A program made the translations under genes and the position numbers. This document shows positions 1 through 8,607 of a stretch of 64,000 bases of DNA, in pieces. The stretch lies in contig NZ_JARCHV010000001.1 in the NCBI RefSeq assembly GCF_028890485.2, positions 620,001 through 684,000 on the forward strand. Reading direction: 5' to 3'. Below the pieces are notes generated by a model. The model saw only the letters and a list, made by a program, of their open reading frames with translations, was not told where the DNA came from and made no database searches. The stretch comes from Planococcus sp. SK3692. GTDB taxonomy: Bacteria > Bacillota > Bacilli > Bacillales_A > Planococcaceae. Numbering within the stretch: the first letter of the stretch is position 1; each line of letters begins with the position of its first letter.

Positions 1-947
1 GATTCGATGGCGCGCGCTTTGGTACGTCCTCCGGCAACCGCCATGATGCTCGGTGCTTTTTGGACCTGCTCTAATTGAATGCCCGCTGTTGGGATGCGAT
101 AAACTATTTTTCCGGTTTTATCGAAATAATAACCGAAGGCTTCACTAACAGCTCCGCCTGTCTTGATCTTCTCGACTTCATTAACCGAAGATCGGCGCCT
201 AATGGCCATCTCTTCGGCATCGCCGATTCCATGGATGACTAAATCCGTCCGGTCATAGAGCTCCATCATTTCTTTGATGACAGGTTCTTTCATCATCATT
301 TCGAGCGCTTCCGCACTCAAATGTTCAGGCAGATAAAGCGTGCGGACGGCTCCGCCTGTTTTTTCGGCAAAGGATGAAGCGATGGTATTCGCCTGATGAA
401 GCATTTCTTCCCCCAGGCCGCCTCGTGCAGCGATAAACTGCATGGCGGGATTTTTCTTAGCTGTCCGAATTTCGGCTGCCACGGCGGCCATTGTACTGCC
501 GCCAGTAACGGCGATCGTCCGATAGCTTTCGAACATTTCCTCCGCGATGCGAGCGGCTTGCCTGCCGATAGAGGCTTTGACCGATGATAGCCGGTCGCTA
601 TCTCCTGGCAAGACGATTGCTTGTTTGATGCCGAGTTTCGCTTGCAGCCCCGTTTCGAGCTCAGCGGTCCCAGCCAACTCCTTGACCAGCTCACGGAGTT
701 GGTCAAGAACATCATCCCCCAGTATCGTCAGGCTCATGCCGCTCTTGCTCATTTCGATCAAGGCTTGGTCCCTCAATAAGTCGGTCTCTTTGCGGATTTC
801 CCTTTCGGCTGCGCCTGTCATCTCGCTGATCGTGCGCCTTCCTACGGGCTGTTCGGTTTGAATCAGCTCGAGGATGCTATAGCGCTTTTTCAGCAAGCTT
901 GGCAGTTCAGGCAATAAATGCACTTGCGCTTGCAGAACTGGATCCAT
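1..947 (-). CDS. cggR: Central glycolytic genes regulator CggR (SorC family), 3' end outside the window
   Basis: Repressor of the glycolytic gapA operon, released by fructose-1,6-bisphosphate in B. subtilis. Reading leftwards from the ATG at 945-947 gives an open frame of about 315 residues to the window edge; family members are about 340, so only the C-terminus is missing. Residues about 1-65 form the winged-helix DNA-binding part, starting MDPVLQAQVHLLPELPSLLK. The rest is a SorC sugar-phosphate effector domain with a GGSTMAAVAAEI stretch and a GIGDAEEMA stretch. An AAGGGG Shine-Dalgarno lies just upstream of the ATG. gapA is expected next, beyond position 1 (inference). A sigma-A promoter and a CggR-type operator precede it, which points to autoregulation. 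Confidence 0.93.
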   Translation of the reverse strand, partial: MDPVLQAQVHLLPELPSLLKKRYSILELIQTEQPVGRRTISEMTGAAEREIRKETDLLRDQALIEMSKSGMSLTILGDDVLDQLRELVKELAGTAELETGLQAKLGIKQAIVLPGDSDRLSSVKASIGRQAARIAEEMFESYRTIAVTGGSTMAAVAAEIRTAKKNPAMQFIAARGGLGEEMLHQANTIASSFAEKTGGAVRTLYLPEHLSAEALEMMMKEPVIKEMMELYDRTDLVIHGIGDAEEMAIRRRSSVNEVEKIKTGGAVSEAFGYYFDKTGKIVYRIPTAGIQLEQVQKAPSIMAVAGGRTKARAIE

Positions 948-976
948 CGCTCCACCCCTTTTGTTGGATGTTTTTT

Positions 977-1002
977 GTCCCACTATATATAATTACGTCC
1001 CA
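977..1002 (-). promoter_or_regulatory. Candidate CggR operator (20-bp-period direct repeat)
   Basis: On the minus strand two TGGGAC boxes (complement of gtccca at 997-1002 and 977-982) start exactly 20 bp apart. The B. subtilis CggR operator has two CGGGAC boxes with the same 20-bp period. The site lies downstream of the promoter, inside the expected transcript, as in B. subtilis. Confidence 0.75.
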
Positions 1003-1010
1003 CTAGATTC

Positions 1011-1039
1011 ATTGTAGCCGAGCTATTAGATTTATGCAA
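1011..1039 (-). promoter_or_regulatory. Sigma-A promoter of cggR
   Basis: Minus strand: -35 TTGCAT (complement of 1034-1039), 17-bp spacer, -10 TACAAT (complement of 1011-1016). It sits just after the terminator of the upstream glutaredoxin-like gene and just before the CggR operator. Confidence 0.75.
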
Positions 1040-1040
1040 A

Positions 1041-1070
1041 TAAAAAGAAGCGTTAAAGAATTAACGCTTC
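1041..1070 (-). terminator. Rho-independent terminator of the lemA-like cluster
   Basis: A perfect 10-bp stem (GAAGCGTTAA/TTAACGCTTC) with a 4-nt loop is followed on the minus strand by a short T-run. The stem overlaps the stop codon of the glutaredoxin-like gene. Confidence 0.7.
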
Positions 1071-1283
1071 CAGAAGTTCACCGTATCCGAAGTTTCCATA
1101 GAGCAGCACCTGTTGCTGTTTTGTGAGCACCGGGATCATCAGCATATATTGTTCGTGCAATTGTTCATCTTCTTCAATATTGATTTCCCGGAAATCGATC
1201 GGGTAGTCTTCCTGCAGCAGCCGCAAAGCAGACTTTGCTTCTTCGCAAAGCCCACAATTCGGTCGTGTATAGAGTGTGTACAT
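1053..1283 (-). CDS. Glutaredoxin-like small thiol protein
   Basis: This 76-residue thioredoxin-fold protein has an N-terminal CGLC redox motif (Cys10-Cys13) directly after the first beta strand, as in the DUF836/glutaredoxin-family proteins of Bacillales. The length fits a minimal glutaredoxin without extensions. It is probably a cytosolic dithiol reductant, but the substrate cannot be inferred. The ATG at 1281-1283 follows a strong AAGGAGG. It is the last gene before a terminator and lies 14 bp after the TPM gene, so it may be co-transcribed with lemA-TPM. Confidence 0.8.
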   Translation of the reverse strand: MYTLYTRPNCGLCEEAKSALRLLQEDYPIDFREINIEEDEQLHEQYMLMIPVLTKQQQVLLYGNFGYGELLEALIL

Positions 1284-1297
1284 GCTATTCCTCCTTA

Positions 1298-2089
1298 TTA
1301 GAAGCCTCGACCGGCTCCGCCGCCTCCTGAAGAGCCGCCACCGCCGCCGCGGAAACCGCCACCGCCGGAACCACCTCCGAAGCCGCCGCCAAAACTGCCG
1401 GGCCCGAAAAACCCACCACGCCTCATCGTTCTGCCTCGGCCGCGACGCCCACGGCCGCCTCCTCCTCCTCCTGTAAACAAGAATAGCAAAACGAGTACAA
1501 TCAAGAAGGTCACGATTGGCTGCATGATGCCCCCACCACCTTCACCACTGCTTGGCGTCACTTCGTTAAGCGGCTGCGGGCTGACCGCTTCTCCGTCCCA
1601 ATCGTATTCTGCAGAAACTTCATTATAGAGCGCTTGATACGTATTGAGAATGGCTTCGTCTGGCTGGTCTTCACGCAAATACGGGACAGCATAGTCATCC
1701 AGGATTCGGCCAACTTTACCGTCAGGAAGTGCGCCCTCTAGACCGTAGCCGATTTCGATATAGATCTCGCGGTCAGTCATCGACAGCACGACCAATACGC
1801 CGTTGTTGTCCTCAGCAGAGCCAACGCCATAATGGCGCAAGGCTTCATTGGCGTAGCTTTCGATCGGCTCGCCTTCCAATGAATCGATTACCATGACGGC
1901 AATCTGAGCGCTTGTCGCGTCTTCCAGGCCAGCTCCCAAGCTCTTGATCTCGGCTTCTTGCTCTTCGCTCAGGACACCGGCGATATCTTGGATGTAAATA
2001 TCATCAGTCAACTCCGGAAATTCTGCCGCCTGCGCGGTACTGGCGAACGTCAGCAGCAACAAGAGCCAAACAGAAATTTTTCGAATCAT
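1298..2089 (-). CDS. TPM-domain (YgcG-type) membrane protein with glycine-rich tail
   Basis: The 263-residue protein starts with a signal peptide (hydrophobic residues about 7-20). A TPM domain follows at about 30-155, with the typical NNGVLVVLS and IEIGYGLEG segments. A single transmembrane helix lies at about 189-206. The C-terminus is extremely glycine- and arginine-rich. TPM proteins of this type are commonly paired with LemA, as here, where the start codon overlaps the LemA stop by 4 bp (ATGA). The TPM domain probably faces outward and the role is likely in the envelope, but no reaction is established for this subfamily. Confidence 0.85.
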   Translation of the reverse strand: MIRKISVWLLLLLTFASTAQAAEFPELTDDIYIQDIAGVLSEEQEAEIKSLGAGLEDATSAQIAVMVIDSLEGEPIESYANEALRHYGVGSAEDNNGVLVVLSMTDREIYIEIGYGLEGALPDGKVGRILDDYAVPYLREDQPDEAILNTYQALYNEVSAEYDWDGEAVSPQPLNEVTPSSGEGGGGIMQPIVTFLIVLVLLFLFTGGGGGGRGRRGRGRTMRRGGFFGPGSFGGGFGGGSGGGGFRGGGGGSSGGGGAGRGF

Positions 2090-2664
2090 TCTTCGTCAGT
2101 CCCGAAATCCACATCCGGCGCATCTTCCGCCCCAGCATCGGCTTCGAAATATTCCTTCTCATCAAATCCAAAGATTCCTGCCACCATATTGCCAGGGAAG
2201 CTGCGGACTTCCCGGTTGAATTCCGTCACCGAGCCATTATAGTCCTGGCGGGCAACTGCGATCCGATTTTCTGTTCCAGCAAGTTCATCGGATAATTGCT
2301 GGAAATTCTCGCTCGAACGGATTTCCGGATAGTTCTCGACGACAACCAGCAAGCGGCTGAGCGCCCCGCTTAGTTCGGCATCTGCTTCTGCCTGTTCTTC
2401 AACCGAGCCGGCATTCGCCATGCTTGAACGGGCTTCCGTGACGCTATCGATGACCTCTTGTTCCTGGTCAGCAAAGCCTTTCACCGTCTCGACCAAGTTC
2501 GGGATCAGATCGAGCCTCCGTTGCAATTGGCTTTCAAGTTGCGCGTACGATTGATTAACGTCTTCTTCTAATTGAACGAAATTATTATAGCTTGAACCGA
2601 ATACGGCAACGGCGATGACGATCAGCCCAACCACCAACAGCAATGGAATAAGTAATTTTTTCAT
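2086..2664 (-). CDS. LemA family protein
   Basis: LemA proteins are membrane-anchored helical bundles of unclear function. This 192-residue copy has an N-terminal transmembrane segment (about 4-22), then the family core with an NNFVQLEEDVNQSYAQLESQ stretch and an RRLDLIPNLVETVKGF stretch, and a characteristic SFPGNMVAGIFGF region. The C-terminal tail is acidic. I chose the ATG at 2662-2664 because AAGGAG sits 8-10 nt upstream and the product starts with a normal MKK signal-anchor; an upstream extension lacks such a site. It is translationally coupled to the TPM gene. Confidence 0.9.
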   Translation of the reverse strand: MKKLLIPLLLVVGLIVIAVAVFGSSYNNFVQLEEDVNQSYAQLESQLQRRLDLIPNLVETVKGFADQEQEVIDSVTEARSSMANAGSVEEQAEADAELSGALSRLLVVVENYPEIRSSENFQQLSDELAGTENRIAVARQDYNGSVTEFNREVRSFPGNMVAGIFGFDEKEYFEADAGAEDAPDVDFGTDEE

Positions 2665-2775
2665 TTTCCTGTCTCCTTTTCTTTTACAATAATATTTTTT
2701 GTTTTCCCTGATTGCCTGTTTCTTGAAACACCATACGTAGGATTCTACGTTCCAGCCGCTAAAAAGATTCAATAA

Positions 2776-2810
2776 AAAAACCGCATAGCCTTTGGCAGGC
2801 TATGCGGTCT
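2776..2810 (-). terminator. Terminator downstream of tRNA-Arg
   Basis: A 10-12-bp stem (CCGCATAGCC/GGCTATGCGG) is followed on the minus strand by T7, 10-15 bp after the tRNA 3' end. It separates the tRNA from lemA. Confidence 0.8.
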
Positions 2811-2820
2811 TTCCTTTTTA

Positions 2821-2892
2821 CACCCTCGGAGGGAATCGAACCCCCATCTCAAGAACCGGAATCTTACGTGTTATCCTTTACACTACGAGGGC
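2821..2892 (-). tRNA. tRNA-Arg (anticodon CCG)
   Basis: A 72-nt cloverleaf on the minus strand: acceptor stem GCCCTCG/CGAGGGT, D-arm GTGT/ACAC, anticodon loop TTCCGGT with CCG at 2857-2859, and T-arm with GGTTCGATTCC. CCA is not encoded. The CCG anticodon reads CGG codons. B. subtilis has a tRNA-Arg at the same place beside clpP. Confidence 0.95.
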
Positions 2893-2914
2893 AAATGTTG
2901 TTCGCGACTTTTCT

Positions 2915-2943
2915 ATTATACAAAAGCTTTCTCTTTATTTCAA
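2915..2943 (-). promoter_or_regulatory. Sigma-A promoter of tRNA-Arg
   Basis: Minus strand: TTGAAA (complement of 2938-2943), 17 bp, TATAAT (complement of 2915-2920), about 22 bp before the tRNA 5' end. It diverges from the clpP promoter. Confidence 0.75.
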
Positions 2944-2966
2944 GCTGCTATTTTCAATTCGTTAGA

Positions 2967-2997
2967 TTTGACCTTCATTGACCATGATGTGTATGAT
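2967..2997 (+). promoter_or_regulatory. clpP promoter overlapped by a CtsR box
   Basis: -35 TTGACC (2968-2973), 18-bp spacer, -10 TATGAT (2992-2997). The minus strand of 2967-2983 reads GGTCAAT-GAA-GGTCAAA. This matches the CtsR heptad repeat RGTCAAA-NAN-RGTCAAA with one mismatch and covers the -35 region, as expected for heat-shock repression. Confidence 0.8.
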
Positions 2998-3058
2998 GAA
3001 TGTACGGCTGAACAGTGTTTCAGCAGCACTTACATTTACCCGAAGGAGGAAATTATCC

Positions 3059-3670
3059 ATGAATTTAATCCCAACAGTAATCGAACAGACAAGCAGAGGC
3101 GAACGGGCATACGACATCTATTCCCGCCTATTGAAAGACCGCGTCATCATGCTCGGCAGCGGAATCGATGATAATGTCGCGAACTCAATCGTTGCACAAT
3201 TGCTATTCCTCGAAGCTGAAGATCCGGAAAAAGATATTTCCATCTATATCAATAGCCCAGGCGGCAGCATCACGGCCGGTATGGCGATCTACGATGTTAT
3301 GCAGTTCATCAAGCCAGATGTCCAGACAGTATGCATCGGTATGGCTGCATCCATGGGTGCTTTCCTTCTTGCAGCCGGCACGAAAGGCAAACGCTACGCA
3401 TTGCCGAACGCTGAAGTCATGATTCACCAACCACTTGGCGGAGCTCAAGGACAAGCGACTGAAATTGAAATTGCCGCAAAACGCATCTTGTTCTTGCGCG
3501 AAAAATTGAACCAAATTCTATCTGAACGCACTGGCCAACCGCTTGAAGTGATTTCGCGCGATACAGACCGCGATAACTTCATGACTGCGGAACGTGCGCT
3601 TGAATACGGTCTCATCGACCAAATCATCACACGCAACAAATTGCCGGAAAACCACGAAAAAGAAGATTAA
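3059..3670 (+). CDS. clpP: ATP-dependent Clp protease proteolytic subunit ClpP
   Basis: This is the serine peptidase core of the ClpXP/ClpCP machines, which degrades unfolded and regulatory proteins in the cytosol. The 203-residue protein has the complete catalytic triad Ser98 (GMAASMGAF), His123 (MIHQPLGG) and Asp172 (DTDRDNFM). The first residues, [20 protein letters not shown], are the processed N-terminus typical of Firmicutes. The start at 3059-3061 is set by AGGAGGA 8 nt upstream; the longer in-frame extension lacks a site. It is monocistronic, with its own promoter, a CtsR box and a strong terminator. Confidence 0.98.
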   Translation: MNLIPTVIEQTSRGERAYDIYSRLLKDRVIMLGSGIDDNVANSIVAQLLFLEAEDPEKDISIYINSPGGSITAGMAIYDVMQFIKPDVQTVCIGMAASMGAFLLAAGTKGKRYALPNAEVMIHQPLGGAQGQATEIEIAAKRILFLREKLNQILSERTGQPLEVISRDTDRDNFMTAERALEYGLIDQIITRNKLPENHEKED

Positions 3671-3677
3671 GTTACAC

Positions 3678-3712
3678 AAAAAGAGCTGCCCCGCGGGGCA
3701 GCTCTTTTTTTG
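3678..3712. terminator. Bidirectional terminator between clpP and crh
   Basis: A strong hairpin (AGAGCTGCCCCGCGGGGCAG, continuing CTCT) has A-rich and T-rich flanks on both sides. It serves clpP on the plus strand and the crh operon on the minus strand. Confidence 0.85.
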
Positions 3713-3731
3713 ATGCTTAAGGCGCCTGGCT

Positions 3732-3989
3732 TTAAGCTTCTTTATCGATCAATTGCGCTAGCGCATCGACTGCTGAATCTTCATCTGCGCCGTCTGCCGA
3801 AATCGTAACGTTCGTGCCTTTGCTGACAGCGAGGCTCATGATGCCCATGATGCTCTTGGCATTGACTTTCTTGTCGCCTTTTTCCAAGTATACATCCGAA
3901 CTATAGCGATTGGCTTCTTGTACGAACAATGCGGCCTGCCTTGCTTGTAATCCTGATTTCAATTGCACTTCCACTTGTTTTTCTACCAT
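3732..3989 (-). CDS. crh: HPr-like catabolite repression protein Crh
   Basis: Crh is an HPr paralogue that acts only as a CcpA cofactor after phosphorylation on Ser46. The 85-residue protein has Gln15 in the motif KSGLQARQAAL instead of the catalytic His15 of HPr, so it cannot carry phosphate for the PTS. Ser46 is present in NAKSIMGIMSLA, the HprK target; hprK is encoded elsewhere in this window (19667-20593). It is the last gene of the nudix-rapZ-glmR-whiA-crh operon, the same order as in B. subtilis. Confidence 0.95.
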   Translation of the reverse strand: MVEKQVEVQLKSGLQARQAALFVQEANRYSSDVYLEKGDKKVNAKSIMGIMSLAVSKGTNVTISADGADEDSAVDALAQLIDKEA

Positions 3990-4045
3990 GCATATCCTCC
4001 TCCGAAAACTTGACTGTCACGCAATCTATAGAAAAGAGCAGCCTG

Positions 4046-4996
4046 TTACCGGCTGATCGTTTCGCCTTTTCTCAACGACTCGGCAATCTCATCGATTTTC
4101 CGGAGCCTGTGGTTGACGCCTGACTTGCTTACTTTTCCTGCGGATACCATCTCACCCAGTTCTTTCAGTGTGACATCCTGGTACTCCACACGCAAGCGGG
4201 CAATCTCTTTTAAGCGGTCCGGCAATTGGTCGATGCCGATCACTTGGTCGATAAAGCGTATGTTTTCGATCTGCCGCAGCGCAGCATCGATGGTCTTGTT
4301 CAAATTGGCCGTTTCGCAATTGACTAAGCGATTGACGCTATTGCGCATGTCGCGGAGAATCCGGACATCCTCGAATTTCAACAGCGCCGAGTGGGCGCCA
4401 GTCAAGCTAAGGAAATCAGAAATTTTTTCTGCTTCCTTCAAGTAAGTCACAAAACCTTTTTTCCGTTCGATCATTTTCGCGTTCAACTGGAAATGGTTCA
4501 TCAAGATGACCAGCGCTTCAGCGTGGTCTTTATAGGAAGAATATACTTCCAAATGATAAGAGGAAGTTTCGGGATTGTTGACCGATCCCCCGGCCAAAAA
4601 GGCACCGCGCAAATAAGAGCGCTTGCAGCATGTTGTCGAAATCAGTTCAGGGGAGATGTCCTGCTGGAACTGGAAGCCTTCCGACAAGATCAACAAATCC
4701 TCAAGCACGAATTTTGCGCCTTCCCGCAAGCGGCAAATATAGACATTGTTTTTTTTCAACCGCATCTTTTTGCGGACCAATAGTTCCACCGGATATGCTT
4801 TGTAGAAGCGCTTTAGCAAAGTATAGATCCTTCTGGCAATCGCTGCGTTTTCCGTTTGAATATCCAGGCTCAACTGGCGGTTGGAAAATGACAGCGTGCC
4901 GTTCATGCGAATCATCGCTGACAGCTCTGCTTTTCCGCAGCAATCATCTACTTCAATTTGGGTCATTTCTTTTTTTGTTTCTGATGCAAAAGACAA
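4046..4996 (-). CDS. whiA: DNA-binding protein WhiA
   Basis: WhiA is a conserved Gram-positive protein linked to cell division and chromosome segregation, and to sporulation in Streptomyces. The 316-residue copy begins [20 protein letters not shown]. It has the LAGLIDADG-like N-terminal fold ([19 protein letters not shown] region) and a C-terminal helix-turn-helix at about 275-305 ([20 protein letters not shown]). The start codon is TTG (4994-4996) with AGGGGGG 5 nt upstream. It follows glmR by 21 bp, in a conserved operon. It functions here regardless of whether the host sporulates. Confidence 0.95.
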   Translation of the reverse strand: MSFASETKKEMTQIEVDDCCGKAELSAMIRMNGTLSFSNRQLSLDIQTENAAIARRIYTLLKRFYKAYPVELLVRKKMRLKKNNVYICRLREGAKFVLEDLLILSEGFQFQQDISPELISTTCCKRSYLRGAFLAGGSVNNPETSSYHLEVYSSYKDHAEALVILMNHFQLNAKMIERKKGFVTYLKEAEKISDFLSLTGAHSALLKFEDVRILRDMRNSVNRLVNCETANLNKTIDAALRQIENIRFIDQVIGIDQLPDRLKEIARLRVEYQDVTLKELGEMVSAGKVSKSGVNHRLRKIDEIAESLRKGETISR

Positions 4997-5017
4997 TTAT
5001 GCCCCCCCTTTCAAGCT

Positions 5018-6010
5018 TTAGGAATACCGTTGCTGCGATGATTGTGATTCGCTGCTGGTGTATTCAAAAAGCCATTTCGCCACTTTCATCGGTTCGTGCC
5101 GGACGGCTTCACCGAAAATATTTGCAATGTCGTGGCGATATACTTCAAGCCCCATATTTCTCAGGCGCTCTTCATCGTATTCCACCGGCCATGCTTTTTC
5201 TTTTTTGTATCTTTCAGCTACACCTTGTGGCATTTGGACTTTATCGATCAAAATGGCATCGAGAAAGTTCACGCCTACATGATCGTATAAGGCTTTCACG
5301 TGATCTGAAGCCGTATAACCGTATGTTTCACCCGCTTGGGTCATCAAATTGCAAATATAGATTTTTCTCGCCTCGGCCTCGAGCAGCGCTTTTTTGATAT
5401 CCTTCACGAGCAAATTCGGCAAGATGCTCGTGTATAAGGAGCCTGGCCCGATGACGATGACATCAGCTGATTGAATCGCCTGAATGGTATCTGGCAGAGT
5501 CTTGACTCCGGCTGGTTCCAGGAATACCCGCTTAATCGGCTGTAGATAAGCGGGTATTTTGGACTCGCCTTTGATGATGGTTCCATCTTCAAGCTCTGCA
5601 TTCAACGTGACCAATTGATTGGCGGCAGGCAAAACTGTTCCGTTGACGTTCAAGACGCGGCTCATTTCCCGGACTGCGTGCGAAAAATCGCCCGTCAGAT
5701 CGGTCAATGCCGCAAGCATTAGATTGCCCAGTGAATGCCCTTCCAAATCAAGCGAATGCTTGAAGCGATATTGGAACATTTCAGCTACGAATGGCTCGGC
5801 ATCCGAAAGTGCAGCCATGACGTTGCGAATGTCTCCTGGCGGCGGGATATCCAAGTCATCGCGCAAACGCCCAGAGCTTCCTCCGTCGTCTGCCACCGTC
5901 ACTATTGCCGTCAAGTCGAGCGGAAAAGTTTTTAAGCCCCTCAGCAAAGTGGACAGACCGGTCCCGCCCCCGATGATTACGACTCTTTTTTGCTGGAGAC
6001 TTTTTTCCAT
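5018..6010 (-). CDS. glmR: Gluconeogenesis factor YvcK/GlmR
   Basis: GlmR (YvcK) binds UDP-GlcNAc and supports peptidoglycan precursor supply and growth on gluconeogenic carbon sources. The 330-residue protein has the N-terminal nucleotide-binding motif VVIIGGGTGLSTLLRGL (residues 9-25), the VADDGGSSGRLR segment and the PPPGDIRNVMAAL segment of the CofD/YvcK fold. It lies 4 bp after rapZ. The ATG at 6008-6010 follows an AAGGG site. Context in the rapZ-glmR-whiA trio is strongly conserved and supports the assignment. Confidence 0.95.
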   Translation of the reverse strand: MEKSLQQKRVVIIGGGTGLSTLLRGLKTFPLDLTAIVTVADDGGSSGRLRDDLDIPPPGDIRNVMAALSDAEPFVAEMFQYRFKHSLDLEGHSLGNLMLAALTDLTGDFSHAVREMSRVLNVNGTVLPAANQLVTLNAELEDGTIIKGESKIPAYLQPIKRVFLEPAGVKTLPDTIQAIQSADVIVIGPGSLYTSILPNLLVKDIKKALLEAEARKIYICNLMTQAGETYGYTASDHVKALYDHVGVNFLDAILIDKVQMPQGVAERYKKEKAWPVEYDEERLRNMGLEVYRHDIANIFGEAVRHEPMKVAKWLFEYTSSESQSSQQRYS

Positions 6011-6014
6011 ATGC

Positions 6015-6896
6015 TCAGCCCTTTCTGATTTTCACATCTCTATGCGTAATGCTGACTTTGTTGTTTTTCGACAGGTACTTCCCGAAATACTCAGCAAGCG
6101 TCACGGATCGATGCTGGCCGCCCGTGCAGCCAAAAGCGATGACCAATTGCGCTTTGCCTTCTTGTTTGTACTGGGGAATCATGAAATTGAATAAATCCTC
6201 CAGCTTTGCCACCAATGTCTGTGTTTCCTGCCATTTCAACACGTAATCCGAAACCGGTTGATCCAAGCCCGATTGTGGATTCAATTCTTCTATATAATAA
6301 GGATTCGGCAAAAAGCGCACATCGAATACCAAATCGGCATCGATCGGCATGCCGTGCTTAAAGCCGAAAGACATCAAATTGACCGTGAAGACATTGCTCG
6401 TTTTCGATGCAAAATCCGAGGTGATTTTCTCTTTCAGCTGGCGCGGGCTCATATCTGATGTGTTATACATATAATGGGCCCGTCCTTGCAGATCTTTCAG
6501 CATATCCCGTTCCTTTTTAATGCCGCCAAGCACAAGCCCGCCTGGTGACAGCGGATGGGAACGGCGCGTTTCTTTATAGCGGCTGACGAGCGTTTGGTTT
6601 TCCGCATCAAGAAACAGGATGGTGATCGACACTTCCGGTTCTTTCGATAGATCATCGATTGCATCGACGAGGCTGGCGAAAAAATCGCCGCCGCGAAGGT
6701 CCATGACCGCTGCGACGCGTTTCATCGATTTGCCCGAATCCCGCATCAATTTAATGAATGTTGGGAGCAGTGCCGGGGGAAGGTTATCAATTGTGAAAAA
6801 ACCAAGGTCTTCAAAACTTTGGATCGCCACTGTCTTGCCGGCCCCGGACATGCCGGTGATAATGATCAATTCGGTTTCTTCATTGTGCTTATCCAT
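6015..6896 (-). CDS. rapZ: RNase adapter / nucleotide-binding protein RapZ (YvcJ)
   Basis: This GTPase-like P-loop protein is the YvcJ homologue of RapZ. In Gram-negatives RapZ controls GlmS synthesis via small RNAs; in Bacillus YvcJ is linked to competence. The 293-residue protein has a Walker A motif GMSGAGKT (15-22), the VMDLRGG strand, and the C-terminal [10 protein letters not shown] motif of the family. Its start overlaps the nudix gene by 8 bp. The sRNA partner is not visible in this window, so the precise role here is inferred from the family. Confidence 0.95.
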   Translation of the reverse strand: MDKHNEETELIIITGMSGAGKTVAIQSFEDLGFFTIDNLPPALLPTFIKLMRDSGKSMKRVAAVMDLRGGDFFASLVDAIDDLSKEPEVSITILFLDAENQTLVSRYKETRRSHPLSPGGLVLGGIKKERDMLKDLQGRAHYMYNTSDMSPRQLKEKITSDFASKTSNVFTVNLMSFGFKHGMPIDADLVFDVRFLPNPYYIEELNPQSGLDQPVSDYVLKWQETQTLVAKLEDLFNFMIPQYKQEGKAQLVIAFGCTGGQHRSVTLAEYFGKYLSKNNKVSITHRDVKIRKG

Positions 6897-7374
6897 GCTG
6901 GCGATTCACCTCTTCGGTCGATGATTGGATGTTCTCTTCTAACAGTTCAAATTCGGGCGTATAATAGAAAGTCCCATATTGAACGCCTTCCTGATAAGCT
7001 GCAAATAATAGATTCGTCCGGTCCCCTTCCGCCATTGGCAAGGTATGCAGACTCTCCACTGGATGCCATTCGAGAATCCCTTCACGCGTTTCTTCGAACG
7101 GCGTCCCGTGGAGCTGTGTCGCCCGGAACGTAAAGAGCATCCATTCATCCACTGTATGCCCGTTCTCCTGGATCATCATCGTGTACACGCCTTTCAAGTG
7201 AACCCCGAACGGTTCTGCATCCGTTTCTTCCCGGAACTCACGGATGGCCGCTTCATAAATCGATTCGCCGCTTTCCATTTTGCCGCCAGGAGCTACGTAC
7301 CAATCCCTGCGCGGCTTTTTCATCAATAATACTTTGCCATTCTCTATTAGCAATAAATTCGCGATTCGCTGCAC
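6889..7374 (-). CDS. NUDIX hydrolase (YvcI-like)
   Basis: This is a 161-residue NUDIX protein. The nudix box starts [20 protein letters not shown] and is followed by EETD; the late Gly of the consensus is replaced by Asp. It is likely a nucleoside di- or triphosphate hydrolase (8-oxo-dGTPase type), with substrate unproven. I chose the GTG at 7372-7374 because it aligns with the usual family start (MQRIAN-like) and has GGAG about 8 nt upstream. An upstream ATG at 7408-7410 overlaps the -10 box of the operon promoter and so cannot be used from it. It is the first gene of the rapZ-glmR-whiA-crh operon. Confidence 0.88.
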   Translation of the reverse strand: MQRIANLLLIENGKVLLMKKPRRDWYVAPGGKMESGESIYEAAIREFREETDAEPFGVHLKGVYTMMIQENGHTVDEWMLFTFRATQLHGTPFEETREGILEWHPVESLHTLPMAEGDRTNLLFAAYQEGVQYGTFYYTPEFELLEENIQSSTEEVNRQHG

Positions 7375-7408
7375 ATTTGCCACTCCGCATCTAATATAAA
7401 CTATTTTC

Positions 7409-7438
7409 ATTATACATCTATCCTGGCGTGTCATGCAA
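7409..7438 (-). promoter_or_regulatory. Sigma-A promoter of the nudix-rapZ-glmR-whiA-crh operon
   Basis: Minus strand: TTGCAT (complement of 7433-7438), 18-bp spacer, consensus TATAAT (complement of 7409-7414). It lies between the trxB terminator and the nudix GTG start. Confidence 0.75.
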
Positions 7439-7444
7439 AAGAAT

Positions 7445-7487
7445 GCAAAAAAAGAGGCCACTCCCCGGATATTCCGGAAAGCAGCCT
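7445..7487 (-). terminator. Terminator downstream of trxB
   Basis: On the minus strand an interrupted hairpin (AGGCTGCTT...AGTGGCCT, inner TCCGGAATATCCGG) is followed by CTTTTTTTG. It lies about 95 bp after the trxB stop. Confidence 0.6.
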
Positions 7488-7580
7488 GTCAAAGATAACT
7501 ATATAAAAAGGGGGTTGATTTACACTACTTACTATACCTCTTTTGCATGACAATGCTGTTACAAACGGATTAAGAAAGCG

Positions 7581-8555
<975 letters not shown>

Positions 8556-8569
8556 TTATCACTAGCTAA

Positions 8570-8598
8570 ATCGTAAAGCAATAAACTGCCGCCATCAA
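8570..8598 (-). promoter_or_regulatory. Sigma-A promoter of trxB
   Basis: Minus strand: TTGATG (complement of 8593-8598), 17 bp, TACGAT (complement of 8570-8575), about 30 bp before the trxB start. I see no Spx-specific element with certainty. Confidence 0.6.
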
Positions 8599-8607
8599 CT
8601 TTTATGC

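Noticed and set aside
1298-1480. GC-rich GGN-repeat tract, considered as a DNA repeat or origin-like structure
   Set aside because: It is the coding sequence of the glycine-rich tail of the TPM protein.
4630-5397. Long plus-strand open frame (255 codons) antisense to whiA and glmR
   Set aside because: It runs opposite two well-supported conserved genes, has no Shine-Dalgarno and an unnatural Ser/Arg/Phe-rich composition typical of shadow frames.
5619-6194. 191-codon plus-strand frame antisense to glmR and rapZ
   Set aside because: Fully explained by the codon structure of the conserved genes on the other strand; no start signal.
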